Source: an uncultured Dokdonia sp.
GTDB taxonomy: Bacteria > Bacteroidota > Bacteroidia > Flavobacteriales > Flavobacteriaceae
NCBI RefSeq assembly: GCF_947496725.1
Contig: NZ_CANMDS010000005.1
Location: 1 to 64,000 of the forward strand
Reading direction: 5' to 3'
DNA length: 64,000 nt
Below the pieces are notes generated by a model. That model did not search any database. It was not told the DNA's origin and was given only the letters and a program-made list of their open reading frames with translations. The position numbers and the translations under genes were made by a program. Shown one piece after another: positions 37,402-46,025 of the stretch (the stretch's first letter is position 1; each line of letters starts with the position of its first letter).

Positions 37402-38790
37402 CTACTTACTCATCTCAGTAAAATACTGATAGAAATAAGGGATGGTTTCAATTCCTTTTAAGTAATTCCATACGCCAAAATGTTCGTTTGGTGAGTGTAT
37501 TGCATCACTGTCGAGACCAAAGCCCATAAGGATTGTTTTACTTTTAAGCTCTTTCTCAAAAAGCGCCACAATAGGAATACTACCTCCACTACGTTGCGGG
37601 ATAGGTGTTTTTCCAAAAGTTTGCTCATATGCCTTTTCGGCAGCTTGATAAGCCACATTGTCTATAGGAGTAACATAACCTTGACCTCCGTGATGAGGTG
37701 TTACTTTAACTTTTACTCCTGCTGGAGCAATACCCTCAAAATGCGTTTTAAATAGTTCTGTGATTTCTTCCCACTCTTGGTGTGGGACTAGTCGCATTGA
37801 TATTTTTGCATATGCCTTGCTTGCAATCACTGTTTTGGCTCCTTCTCCAGTATATCCTCCCCAGATACCGTTTACGTCTAGGGTAGGGCGTATAGAGTTG
37901 CGCTCGTTTGTAGTGTAACCTTTTTCGCCATACACAGCTTCTATGTCTAGTGCTTTTTTATACTCATCTAGTGAGAAGGGTGCTTCACCCATTTTATCGC
38001 GCTCTGCCTGTGTGAGTTCTTCGACCTTGTCATAAAAGCCCTTAACCGTGATGTGATTATTCTCATCGTGTAGTGAAGCAATCATTTTTGATAAGACATT
38101 AATAGGGTTTGCTACGGCACCACCATAAAGACCAGAGTGAAGGTCACGGTTAGGTCCTGTAACTTCTACTTCTACATAACTCAAGCCACGTAGGCCTGTT
38201 GTAATAGAAGGAATATCATTTGCAATCATCCCCGTGTCTGAAATAAGGATGACGTCATTTTCTAGTTTTTCTTGGTTACGCTCTACATACCAAGCAAGGT
38301 TTGCGCTTCCTACTTCTTCTTCACCCTCTATCATAAACTTTACGTTGCAAGGAAGCTTATCATTTGCAACCATATACTCAAGCGCTTTTACGTGCATATA
38401 CATTTGCCCCTTGTCATCACAAGCGCCACGTGCAAAGATGGCACCCTCTGGATGCTTGTCTGTTTTTTTAATCACAGGTTCAAACGGTGGTGAGTCCCAT
38501 AGATCAATAGGATCTGGTGGTTGTACGTCATAGTGACCGTACACAAGTACCGTAGGTAAGTTTTTATCTATAATCTTATCTGCATACACAATTGGGTAGC
38601 CTGGTGTCTCACAAATTTCTACGGTATCGCAACCAGCTTTACGTAAGCTTTCGGCAACGGTTGCGGCAGTTTGATGTGTGGCTTCTGCATAGGCAGAGTC
38701 TGCGCTAACACTCGGTATTTTAAGGAGTTCTATAAGCTCGTTAAGAAATCTGTCTTTGTGTTGTGCTATATATTCTTTTGGATCTTGCAT
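37402..38790 (-). CDS. M20 family dipeptidase
   Basis: The ATG at 38790 (MQDPKEYIAQHKDRF) is chosen because it matches the family; the upstream in-frame extension to 38859 is AT-rich and unlike protein. The 462-residue enzyme has M20 zinc ligands in VYGHYDVQPPD, RGACDDKGQM, EGEEEVGSA and a late HSPNEHF, plus a dimerisation domain (about 190-345) with DLHSGLYGGAVANP. It is expected to be a cytosolic metallo-dipeptidase that hydrolyses short peptides. Confidence 0.92.
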   Translation of the reverse strand: MQDPKEYIAQHKDRFLNELIELLKIPSVSADSAYAEATHQTAATVAESLRKAGCDTVEICETPGYPIVYADKIIDKNLPTVLVYGHYDVQPPDPIDLWDSPPFEPVIKKTDKHPEGAIFARGACDDKGQMYMHVKALEYMVANDKLPCNVKFMIEGEEEVGSANLAWYVERNQEKLENDVILISDTGMIANDIPSITTGLRGLSYVEVEVTGPNRDLHSGLYGGAVANPINVLSKMIASLHDENNHITVKGFYDKVEELTQAERDKMGEAPFSLDEYKKALDIEAVYGEKGYTTNERNSIRPTLDVNGIWGGYTGEGAKTVIASKAYAKISMRLVPHQEWEEITELFKTHFEGIAPAGVKVKVTPHHGGQGYVTPIDNVAYQAAEKAYEQTFGKTPIPQRSGGSIPIVALFEKELKSKTILMGFGLDSDAIHSPNEHFGVWNYLKGIETIPYFYQYFTEMSK

Positions 38791-38852
38791 TATAATCTCA
38801 TATTTGAAGTAAAAATACGAATAACGAATTGCAATTTTTATTAAAAAAATAT

Positions 38853-38881
38853 TTTGCAATTGAAAAAATGTATTATATTTG
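38853..38881 (+). promoter_or_regulatory. Promoter of tRNA-Leu
   Basis: A TTTG at 38853-38856 and a TATATTTG -7 box at 38874-38881 (17 bp apart) match the Bacteroidota promoter pattern, about 40 bp before the tRNA. Confidence 0.65.
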
Positions 38882-38921
38882 CACCCCGTTACGAAGTAAA
38901 CGAGTAACGATTTATTGAAAT

Positions 38922-39003
38922 GCAGGCGTGGTGGAATTGGTAGACACGCTAGACTTAGGATCTAGTGCCTTACGGTGTGAGAGTTCGAGTCTCTCCGCCT
39001 GTA
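38922..39003 (+). tRNA. tRNA-Leu (anticodon UAG)
   Basis: The acceptor GCAGGCG pairs with CGCCTGT, with discriminator A. The anticodon arm is CTAGA-CTTAGGA-TCTAG, so the anticodon is TAG (reads CUA and related Leu codons). A long variable arm (TGCCTTACGGTGTGA) and the T-arm GAGAGTTCGAGTCTCTC are typical of Leu tRNAs. CCA is not encoded. A terminator follows at once. Confidence 0.97.
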
Positions 39004-39010
39004 CAACGAG

Positions 39011-39041
39011 AAAAGCTGACTTTAATTAGTCGGCTTTTTTT
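39011..39041 (+). terminator. Terminator of tRNA-Leu
   Basis: AAAAGCTGACT pairs with AGTCGGCTTTT (one T-G wobble) followed by T7. Confidence 0.9.
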
Positions 39042-39167
39042 ATGCGATAAATTTTCTGGACTCATTAAAGGCCTTTCTAAGGCTTTTTTTGATGCCTTAG
39101 AGGAAAGACTTTGTAGTATTGCTATTAGCGCTTTAAAATTCTCCTACCCTTTATTAAAAGGCAAAAA

Positions 39168-39197
39168 AATAAAGAGCATCCCCCGACACTCTTTATT
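39168..39197 (-). terminator. Duplicated copy of the alginate-operon terminator hairpin
   Basis: AATAAAGAG/CTCTTTATT stem with a 12-base loop and an adjacent A-run (T-run on the minus strand). It is the same element as at 48854-48883 but with no alginate gene beside it; here it could terminate the HxlR gene. Confidence 0.7.
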
Positions 39198-39282
39198 ATA
39201 CACTCATTTTTGTAGTAAGCAAACTAATTCAAATATTTTGAGTGTTGTAAAGTAAAGGAAGTTTTTTTTTTAAATAATCTCT

Positions 39283-39672
39283 CTATCCCTCAAACAAAAA
39301 TTCCCCTTTTGTTTCTGCTGCGTGTAATCCCCAATCAACAATTAGGTTCAGAATTGGAACCAATGTTTGTCCAAACTCCGTAAGAGTGTATTCTACTTTT
39401 AAAGGTGGTTTTTTTGTAAACACTTTTCTGTTTACCATACCATCTGCTTCTAATTGTTTCAACTGTAAGCTCAACGTACGCTCAGTAATACCAGGAATTT
39501 CTTTACGCAACTCGTTGTAGCGTTTTTTACCGCCTATTAAGTGTGTTAGTATAACACTCTTCCATTTACCACCTATCAATTCCATTGCTGCACTCGTTGG
39601 GCAGTAAGATACTTTATCGTTGATTTTAATTTTTGGCTTCTTTTCAAACAGTTCTTTTCTGTCCATTTTCAT
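39283..39672 (-). CDS. HxlR family transcriptional regulator
   Basis: The 129-residue protein has the HxlR winged helix: YCPTSAAMELIGGKWKSVILTHLIGGKKRYNELRKEIPGITERTLSLQLKQLEADGMVNRKVF and then VEYTLTEFGQTL. Relatives YodB, CatR and HypR sense quinones, diamide or hypochlorite through an N-terminal Cys; here the single early Cys is in VSYCPTS (about residue 24), where the sensing Cys would be expected. It is divergent from the nitroreductase operon, and three inverted repeats lie between, so it probably represses both directions. Confidence 0.9.
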   Translation of the reverse strand: MKMDRKELFEKKPKIKINDKVSYCPTSAAMELIGGKWKSVILTHLIGGKKRYNELRKEIPGITERTLSLQLKQLEADGMVNRKVFTKKPPLKVEYTLTEFGQTLVPILNLIVDWGLHAAETKGEFLFEG

Positions 39673-39697
39673 AACATTTTAAAAGGTGCAAAGATAG

Positions 39698-39735
39698 TGC
39701 ACTTTAAAATAGTGTGCAACTATACTTTTTATAGT
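39698..39735. promoter_or_regulatory. HxlR-type operator candidates near the regulator start
   Basis: Two dyads lie here: CACT-n7-AGTG at 39700-39714, extended by outer TG/CA bases, and ACTATACTTTTTATAGT at 39719-39735. Both are close before the HxlR start codon and are candidate autoregulatory sites. Confidence 0.5.
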
Positions 39736-39810
39736 AATTATTATTATATTTAAGTTTCTGATATACAGTATTTTGCAACTAATTTTAGATACTATACTTC
39801 TTGACCGTTA

Positions 39811-39860
39811 TTGACGCGTATCAACTTCACGCATACATTTGTACTATAATTTTGATAGTA
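39811..39860 (+). promoter_or_regulatory. Promoter of the cassette operon with overlapping HxlR-type operator
   Basis: TTG at 39811-39813, 20 bp, then TACATTTG at 39834-39841 form a Bacteroidota promoter. Immediately downstream (39842-39860) is the dyad TACTATAATTTTGATAGTA, 6-bp arms with a 7-bp spacer, the form known for YodB-like HxlR regulators. It would cover the transcription start. Confidence 0.7.
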
Positions 39861-39891
39861 TTAATAATCAATAAGTTAAATAAATCATAAA

Positions 39892-40545
39892 ATGAATCTA
39901 ACAGAAATATTAAACAAGCGTTACTCTGCAAAAGAATTTGATGCAACTAAGAAAATATCAGATGCAGATTTTCAACAAATAAAAGATGTACTGCGTTTAA
40001 GTCCTTCTAGTGTAAACCTACAACCTTGGCATTTTTTAATTGCAGATACCCAAGAAGGTAAAGAGCGAATTGCAAAAGGCACACAAGGATTTTTCAAATT
40101 CAACACGCCGAAAGTTTTAGACGCATCTCACGTAATTGTTATCGCAGCTCGCACAGATGCAAATGAGGATTATATGAATAGCATTTTGGAGCAAGAAGAC
40201 CAAGATGGACGCTTTGCAGAACAAGAGTTTAAAGATCAAATGCACGGTAGTCGTATGCTATTTGCAAATATTCACCGCTACGACCTTAAAGATTTACCAC
40301 ACTGGATGGAAAAGCAAGTGTATTTAAATATGGGCGCACTTTTATTAGGTGCAGCTGCCTTAGGTATAGATGCTTGCCCAATGGAAGGTGTAGATGTAAA
40401 AGCCTTAGACGAAGAATTTAGCTTACGCGAAAAAGGCTTCACCGCTCTTGCAGTTGTGTCTTTAGGTTATAGAAAAGACAGTGACTTTAATGCAAAATTA
40501 CCGAAATCTAGATTTCCTGAAGAAACAGTTATTACGCAGTTATAA
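39892..40545 (+). CDS. NfsB-like NAD(P)H-dependent nitroreductase
   Basis: The 217-residue length equals that of E. coli NfsB, and the N-terminal pattern agrees (KRYSAKEFDATKKI, then LSPSSVNLQPWHFLIAD with FMN-binding residues) as do the DACPMEGV and LAVVSLGYR segments. NfsB-type flavoproteins reduce nitroaromatics and quinones by two electrons without releasing oxygen radicals. It is the first gene of the cassette operon and is a usual target of HxlR-type regulators. Confidence 0.9.
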   Translation: MNLTEILNKRYSAKEFDATKKISDADFQQIKDVLRLSPSSVNLQPWHFLIADTQEGKERIAKGTQGFFKFNTPKVLDASHVIVIAARTDANEDYMNSILEQEDQDGRFAEQEFKDQMHGSRMLFANIHRYDLKDLPHWMEKQVYLNMGALLLGAAALGIDACPMEGVDVKALDEEFSLREKGFTALAVVSLGYRKDSDFNAKLPKSRFPEETVITQL

Positions 40546-40568
40546 TCAAATTTAAAACTCTAGAAATT

Positions 40569-41498
40569 ATGAATAAGCTTTTAAAAATAATTGGAGGAAT
40601 TATTGGAGTATTAGTGATTGCTGTAGCAGTCATATACTTCTTCTTTCCAAAAATTCTTGTAGACCAAACCAATGCAAGTTACGCTCGTGCTGCCAGTCTT
40701 GAGAAAAAGACGGTTGAAATAAATGGCTACACTGTTCATTTTTATGAAAGTGAAGGGGAAGATGATAAGCCAGACTTTGTTCTTGTTCACGGTATGGGAG
40801 ATGATAAAAGTAGTTTTTTACAAACGGCTAAATTTTTATCAGAAGATTATCATTTAATTCTACCCGATTTAGCGGGTCACGGTGAAAATGAAAAAAAAGA
40901 AGGACTTGATTATTCCATAGATGGACAAGCAACTTTTTTAAAATTTTTTTTAGAGAAATTGGGCGTAAATCAATTTAACCTTGTTGGTAACTCAATGGGC
41001 GGACATACCGCTGCAGCATTTGCTATTAAATATCCCAATGACCTTAACAACCTAATTTTACTAGATGCTGCGGGTATTAATATAGATGACCACGTTGTGT
41101 ATGGTGGTTTTGGTAAAGAAATTGAGAATGAAGAAGAGCTGAATGCGGTGCTTTCACGTGTGTTTTACAAAGTGCCGGAACTACCAGGTCCAATAGCAGA
41201 TTATATGATTGAAACGGTTAACAACAGTAAAGATTTTGTTGATGGTTCTTTAATTCCTGCAATTAAAAACGGAAAATATTTCAATCTAAAAGATGATGTA
41301 CAATCTATAAAAGTCCCCACATTAGTCTTGCAAGGTAGACACGATGAAGTGGTAAAGTTTAATGTGGCAGAGTACTACAGAGATCATATACCCAATGCGA
41401 AGTTAGTAGTTCTTGAAAACGCATCGCACTCTCCACAATTAGAAATTCCAGAGGAAGTAGCTAATGATATTAAAAAATTCATTTCTAACACTAAATAA
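40569..41498 (+). CDS. Membrane-anchored alpha/beta hydrolase
   Basis: The 309-residue protein has an N-terminal membrane anchor (IGGIIGVLVIAVAVIYFFF, about 7-27) and an alpha/beta hydrolase fold: oxyanion HGMGDDKS, nucleophile elbow GNSMGG (Ser about 144), acid in LVLQGRHDEVVKF and catalytic His in NASHSPQLE. It resembles MhpC-type carbon-carbon or ester hydrolases; the substrate is unknown. The active domain should face the periplasm if the helix is an uncleaved signal. It follows the nitroreductase by 23 bp. Confidence 0.87.
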   Translation: MNKLLKIIGGIIGVLVIAVAVIYFFFPKILVDQTNASYARAASLEKKTVEINGYTVHFYESEGEDDKPDFVLVHGMGDDKSSFLQTAKFLSEDYHLILPDLAGHGENEKKEGLDYSIDGQATFLKFFLEKLGVNQFNLVGNSMGGHTAAAFAIKYPNDLNNLILLDAAGINIDDHVVYGGFGKEIENEEELNAVLSRVFYKVPELPGPIADYMIETVNNSKDFVDGSLIPAIKNGKYFNLKDDVQSIKVPTLVLQGRHDEVVKFNVAEYYRDHIPNAKLVVLENASHSPQLEIPEEVANDIKKFISNTK

Positions 41499-41501
41499 AT
41501 T

Positions 41502-42350
41502 ATGGAAACAAACACAAAAATTGTTCACGCAGCTATCGTACAATATCATCGTTGGTATCTTTTTTATGAACGTGATTTTGAAAATAAACAGCGACTAGAA
41601 AATCAGTTAGAAATTTTAGCAGATGATATAAAAATGAAATCTGCAGCTGGAGAAATGCAAGGCAAAGAAAATTATCCTGAAAGATTAAAAGTTTATAAAG
41701 GATGGGAAAATGCGCATCATATTCAAAATATAGAAGTTAATAAATTAGAGAACGGTGTCATTAATTTAGAAGCTGATATTATATATCAAAATTTAAAGTC
41801 AGACGGTTCTAATGATAGTTATCCTTTGCATTATAGTACGTTTCTAAAAGAGGTTCCTGGTGCGCTTTTACCTGTGTTTACAGAAATCAATATTAAGCCT
41901 ATTGGCGAGATTAAAGATCCAACATTTGAGGATGCATATCCAGAAAACCGAATGTTATCTCTTATGCATTACTGGCTATTAAATATGGAACAGTTAGATG
42001 GTAATGTTGCGCCTTTTAAAGAGGTATTAGCAGATGGTTTTAAACTTAATTTTTCAACAAATAGCGAACCTATTGTTACCATAGAGCAATTAGAACAATG
42101 GTTAAACGGAACGCCAAAGCAATTGAAGGAAAGCAGTCATTTTCCAGAGAACTTTACTGTAAAAGTAATTTCAGAAAAGGAATATGAAGTGAATGTAGAT
42201 TTTGTTTGGAAAGGGATATCAAAAGAGGGCCAAAAATTAACCGCAACTACTTCACACCATTGGATTGTAAAGGATAATCCAAATGACAGATTTGCAAAAA
42301 TAAAAGAAGTTACAATCATTCAAAAAGTACCACTTACTCCATTAAAATAA
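41502..42350 (+). CDS. Tandem SnoaL/NTF2-like protein
   Basis: The 282-residue soluble protein seems to have two NTF2-like halves (about 1-140 and 155-280). The first has VQYHRWYLFYERDFENKQRLENQLEILADDIKMKSAAG, the second FKEVLADGFKLNFSTNSEP, both typical SnoaL-like openings. Such domains act as small cyclases, hydratases or binding proteins. No signal peptide. It starts 3 bp after the hydrolase gene. Confidence 0.65.
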   Translation: METNTKIVHAAIVQYHRWYLFYERDFENKQRLENQLEILADDIKMKSAAGEMQGKENYPERLKVYKGWENAHHIQNIEVNKLENGVINLEADIIYQNLKSDGSNDSYPLHYSTFLKEVPGALLPVFTEINIKPIGEIKDPTFEDAYPENRMLSLMHYWLLNMEQLDGNVAPFKEVLADGFKLNFSTNSEPIVTIEQLEQWLNGTPKQLKESSHFPENFTVKVISEKEYEVNVDFVWKGISKEGQKLTATTSHHWIVKDNPNDRFAKIKEVTIIQKVPLTPLK

Positions 42351-42379
42351 AAGGTGCTTCAATTATAAAGAGCATTATT

Positions 42380-43003
42380 ATGAAAAGTACAATAGTAAAA
42401 TTTACTGCAAAACCAGAACACAAAGACACCTTTGCAGTAACGCTTAAAGAAGCACAAGGGGCAACACAAAAAGAAGCTGGTAATAAAGAGATTAAAGTAT
42501 TTGTATCTAAAGCAGAAGATAATGTGTTTTTTGTTTACGAACGTTGGGCAGACAAAGCTGCTATTACAGCTCACGATAACGAGCCACATACCAAGAAGTT
42601 AATGGAAGTAGGACAGACCGCCTTACAGTCGGCTCCTGATTTCTACTTTTTAGGCGATACAAATCCGCTTCCAGACCATTCTAAATCTGCAAATCCTGAA
42701 GATGAAGTATTTATTATTTTCTTCATTTTTAAACTAAAAACTGAATTTAGAGAAGCACTTCTCCAACAGTTTGAAGATCACATTACCCACACAAGAAAAG
42801 AGGAAGAAGGCAACATCCTTTTTGATTTATACACAGTAGATGATCAAAAGGGTACCCTAGCAGTTTATGAACATTGGAGAAAAGAATCTGATGTTTGGGA
42901 CATTCACTTTAATCAACCTTATGCAGTAAAAACAGGCAAACTAATGGAAGAAGCTGTCATAGGTGATTTAAAGCAGTATATGAATTTCGTTAAAGAAATT
43001 TAA
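42380..43003 (+). CDS. Two-domain antibiotic biosynthesis monooxygenase-like protein
   Basis: The 207-residue protein is an internal repeat of two ABM domains. Domain 1 (about 1-95) has IVKFTAKPEHKDTFAVTLKEAQ and NVFFVYERWADKAAITAHD; domain 2 (about 110-205) has IIFFIFKLKTEFREALLQQFEDH and TLAVYEHWRKESDVWDIHF. ABM proteins such as YgiN oxidise quinols. Beside a nitroreductase and an MDR quinone reductase-like protein, a quinone-linked role is plausible but unproven. Confidence 0.85.
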   Translation: MKSTIVKFTAKPEHKDTFAVTLKEAQGATQKEAGNKEIKVFVSKAEDNVFFVYERWADKAAITAHDNEPHTKKLMEVGQTALQSAPDFYFLGDTNPLPDHSKSANPEDEVFIIFFIFKLKTEFREALLQQFEDHITHTRKEEEGNILFDLYTVDDQKGTLAVYEHWRKESDVWDIHFNQPYAVKTGKLMEEAVIGDLKQYMNFVKEI

Positions 43004-43035
43004 GAGAAATTAATAATCAACTAAAAAGCACTCTT

Positions 43036-43893
43036 ATGAAAAAAGTAATTCTATTAGTTTCCTTGGCGATTTTAGCAAGCTGCGGAAATCAGGACAAAAA
43101 AGAAGCAGTCTCAACTACAGAAACGCAGGATCACGAACATCCGCATCCACACAATGTGGATGAAAACGGATTAGCACCACATACAGAAAATACCATTCAT
43201 CAATATGCGCCAACGGTTGCATTGTTAAATAGTATATATGAAGGTGATTTTACGCCAGAACAAATGGTACAGCAAGGTAATATTGGTATTGGTACCGTAA
43301 ATCACCTAGCAGGTGAGTTGGTTGCTGTAGATGGTGTGGTATATACTATTGATGCGGAAGGCGGAATTAAAGAGGCGCCAGAAGATTTAGAATCACCTAA
43401 TATGACGATGATAAATTTTCAACCTAAAAAAACGGTAACCGTTGAAAACATTGTCTCTTACGAAGAACTAAACAAAGAACTTCAAAAATACTCCACTTCT
43501 AAAAATAGTTTTTATGCCTACAGAATTAAAGGAGAGTTTGGATATCTAAAAATGGCATCGGCACATAAAGTAGAAAATGAAGATGTTTCTCTATTTGAAT
43601 ATTTAGATACAAGAGTAATGTATACTAGAGAAAATATCAAAGGAACTTTAGTAGGCTTATTTACGCCAGATTATATTGGAAACGTAGTGATACCGGGAAT
43701 GCACTTTCACTTTTTGTCTGAAGACATAACACTGGGAGGACATTTAGAAGATATCAAGTTTGATAAACTTAAAGTAGAAATTCAAGAAATAAACCAAGTC
43801 AATTTGCAGCTTCCTCAAACTGAAAAATTCAGAAACAAAACGTTAAAACAAGGCGCAGCTCCAAAAGCTACGGCGAAACAAAACGGAAAATAA
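43036..43893 (+). CDS. Acetolactate decarboxylase-like lipoprotein
   Basis: The 285-residue protein has a lipoprotein signal (LLVSLAILASCGNQ) and a His-rich linker (HEHPHPHNVDENGLAPH). The body matches AlsD/BudA: HQYAPTVALLNSIYEGDF, IGIGTVNHLAGELVAVDGVVY, and the metal-binding GMHFHFLSEDITLGGHLED with three histidines. The family converts 2-acetolactate to acetoin. No acetolactate synthase gene is near and the lipoprotein location is remote from cytosolic acetolactate, so the real substrate may be another alpha-hydroxy-beta-keto acid. Confidence 0.87.
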   Translation: MKKVILLVSLAILASCGNQDKKEAVSTTETQDHEHPHPHNVDENGLAPHTENTIHQYAPTVALLNSIYEGDFTPEQMVQQGNIGIGTVNHLAGELVAVDGVVYTIDAEGGIKEAPEDLESPNMTMINFQPKKTVTVENIVSYEELNKELQKYSTSKNSFYAYRIKGEFGYLKMASAHKVENEDVSLFEYLDTRVMYTRENIKGTLVGLFTPDYIGNVVIPGMHFHFLSEDITLGGHLEDIKFDKLKVEIQEINQVNLQLPQTEKFRNKTLKQGAAPKATAKQNGK

Positions 43894-43900
43894 GAAGATT

Positions 43901-45472
43901 ATGAAAAAGTACATCATTTTAGTTTTAGCATTGTCTTTCTCTTTTGCAGGTATTGCGCAAAACACAAAAGAGGACAACTATAAAACAGGCGTAAAAATTG
44001 TTAATGAGGTTAATGGCGAAGGAGCTTCAAAAGGTTTGGAAACAGCTTTTAAAAGTGTCTCTCCAGATATGGCAGATTATATTATTCGCTATGGTTTTGG
44101 AGAAATTTATAATAGAAAAGGGATAGATTTTAAAACCAAAGAATTATTAATAATTGCTAGTCTTACTACACAAGCTAATGCAAAATCGCAGTTAAAATCA
44201 CATATAAAGGCTGCCTTAAATTTAGGTGCTACGCCAAATGAGATTTCAGAAACTATGATTTTGTTAAGCTTGTATACGGGCTTTCCAGCTGCAAATAATG
44301 GCATATTTACTTTAAAGGAAGTTTTAGAAGAAACAAACTATACTGCATCTAATCACATAAATACAACACAGCAATTAGTTAAAAACTGGGAATTAGAAGG
44401 TTTTTCTATGCCTGAGTCTATTGTGGCATCGCCAACAGAGAATTGGTTGTATGTTTCTAACGTAAATCAAAATAACAAAGGGTATATAAGTAGAATTTCA
44501 AAGGACGGAAAAGTTGATAATTATAAATGGGTAACTGGTTTAAATTCGCCAGCAGGCTTGGCATTATATCAAGACAAATTATACGTTGGTGATGGTAAGG
44601 AGCTACATATTATCAATGTTAAAAATGGTAAAGTCGTAAATAGCATTACTTCTCCAGATGTTGTGTCATTAAATGATGTAGTGGTTTCTAAAAACGGACA
44701 GGTTTTTATCTCTGATATAGCAAGTGGTAAAATTTTCACATTAGAAAATAACAAATTAGAAGTTTGGTTTCAATCCCCAGAAATTAAGCATCCAAATGGA
44801 CTTTATATTCAAAATGAAGACTTAGTTATTGCAAATTTTGGTGAAGAATTGACTTTAGAAATTTCACCAGATAAGTTTGGCAGTCTATATAAAGTTAACC
44901 TAAAAGATAAAACGATAACACGGTTTAAAAGTAGTTGTCAATTAGGAGCTTTAGACGGTTTAACTGCTGTTAATGATGGTTTTTTAGTAACAGGAGGTAC
45001 GGTTAGTGACTTGTTTTTTATAAATGAGAATACGCGACAATTAATTGGAAACTTCCCGAAAGGTTTAGCAGATATTACTATAGAAAACAATGTTTTATTT
45101 ACTCCGGTTCTATTTAGTAATTCGATAGCATCTTACACACTTCCATCAACTATTAGTAAAGCTATACCTGTAGATGAAAATTGGAAAAGAATAAACACAA
45201 AAGAAGAATACTTAAAGATAGCTGCCGACAATTTTTATGGTGACAAAGACGGACAATCTGTTGCTACGCACGACGGACAAATATTTGGAGTTTTTGGAGG
45301 TAAAGTATTGACAGGTACTTGGGATTGGAAAAATAATTTCTTCACCAGAACCAGCAAAATCGGAAATATGGATTTAGGGTATGATGAACTTGTAATTGAA
45401 GTTACAGATACCAAAATGCGCTTAACACTTAAGCAAGGCAAGGGAATGACCGTTGTCTACAATAAAAAATAA
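43901..45472 (+). CDS. Exported carboxymuconolactone decarboxylase / SMP-30-like beta-propeller fusion
   Basis: The 523-residue protein has a signal peptide (LALSFSFAGIAQ), a carboxymuconolactone decarboxylase domain (about 25-135; KELLIIASLTTQANAKSQLKSHIKAALNLGATPNEISE), an SMP-30/NHL beta-propeller (about 150-425; GLALYQDKLYVGDGKELHII, GLYIQNEDLVIANFGEE), and a C-terminal 90-residue domain I do not recognise (DKDGQSVATHDGQIFGVFGG at about 445). The CMD half lacks a CxxC pair, so it is not an AhpD-type peroxidase. SMP-30 proteins are often lactonases. An extracytoplasmic lactone-handling role is a fair guess. Confidence 0.78.
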   Translation: MKKYIILVLALSFSFAGIAQNTKEDNYKTGVKIVNEVNGEGASKGLETAFKSVSPDMADYIIRYGFGEIYNRKGIDFKTKELLIIASLTTQANAKSQLKSHIKAALNLGATPNEISETMILLSLYTGFPAANNGIFTLKEVLEETNYTASNHINTTQQLVKNWELEGFSMPESIVASPTENWLYVSNVNQNNKGYISRISKDGKVDNYKWVTGLNSPAGLALYQDKLYVGDGKELHIINVKNGKVVNSITSPDVVSLNDVVVSKNGQVFISDIASGKIFTLENNKLEVWFQSPEIKHPNGLYIQNEDLVIANFGEELTLEISPDKFGSLYKVNLKDKTITRFKSSCQLGALDGLTAVNDGFLVTGGTVSDLFFINENTRQLIGNFPKGLADITIENNVLFTPVLFSNSIASYTLPSTISKAIPVDENWKRINTKEEYLKIAADNFYGDKDGQSVATHDGQIFGVFGGKVLTGTWDWKNNFFTRTSKIGNMDLGYDELVIEVTDTKMRLTLKQGKGMTVVYNKK

Positions 45473-45488
45473 TTTAAAAATAAATATT

Positions 45489-46007
45489 ATGAAAAAAATA
45501 CAATTATCAATAATAGTTTTAGGCACATTTTTATTAGCCTCTTGTACAGACAACTCAGCTGAGTCAAAAAAGCTAAATGAAAATATCTCACGTCTTGAGA
45601 CTCAAATATCTACTCAAAAAGAGGAGAAAGCAACCTTAGAAGCAAATAAAAAATTGGTAACAGATTTTTATCAAGACCTTTTCGGTAATCAGAATTATCA
45701 AAATATGGATAAATATGTAGGTCCGGTCTATGTACAGCACAATCCCAATGTTGCCGATGGTAGAGAGGCATTGCAAAAAATGCTTCCGATTTGGTTTAAA
45801 GATACTCCGAAGTATAAGCTAAATTTTAACCTTGTAATTGCTGAAAAAGACCTTGTTTTTGTGCAAGTAATTACCGAAAAAGACGGGGACAGAACATCTA
45901 CAATGGACGTGTTTAGAGTTACAGATGGTAAAATATCTGAGCATTGGGATGCCTTCAATACTTTTAATGCGGGTGACAAATCTGCCAACGATAATCCATT
46001 ATTTTAA
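45489..46007 (+). CDS. SnoaL-like lipoprotein
   Basis: The start at ATG 45489 gives a lipoprotein signal (IIVLGTFLLASCTDN); an upstream in-frame start at 45453 would overlap the preceding gene. The 172-residue protein has a short coiled coil (about 25-55) and an NTF2/SnoaL domain of the ester cyclase-like kind (FYQDLFGNQNYQNMDKYV, VYVQHNPNVADGREALQKML, DVFRVTDGKISEHWDAF). The HNP and EHWD residues are typical of the subgroup. Substrate unknown. Confidence 0.85.
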   Translation: MKKIQLSIIVLGTFLLASCTDNSAESKKLNENISRLETQISTQKEEKATLEANKKLVTDFYQDLFGNQNYQNMDKYVGPVYVQHNPNVADGREALQKMLPIWFKDTPKYKLNFNLVIAEKDLVFVQVITEKDGDRTSTMDVFRVTDGKISEHWDAFNTFNAGDKSANDNPLF

Positions 46008-46025
46008 TCAAAAAAAACGCACAAT

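Larger units (their letters stand above)
39009..39252. repeat. Left flanking direct repeat of the 9.5-kb cassette
   Basis: This segment aligns with 48733-48937. The first 32 bp (terminator hairpin) and the last 100 bp (39153-39252 against 48838-48937) are nearly identical; the middle is diverged and about 40 bp longer here. Only the left copy adjoins the tRNA. Confidence 0.92.

Noticed and set aside
38965-39255. Plus-strand 96-codon frame overlapping the tRNA-Leu end
   Set aside because: It runs through the tRNA and two terminators; the sequence is explained as RNA gene plus the flanking repeat.
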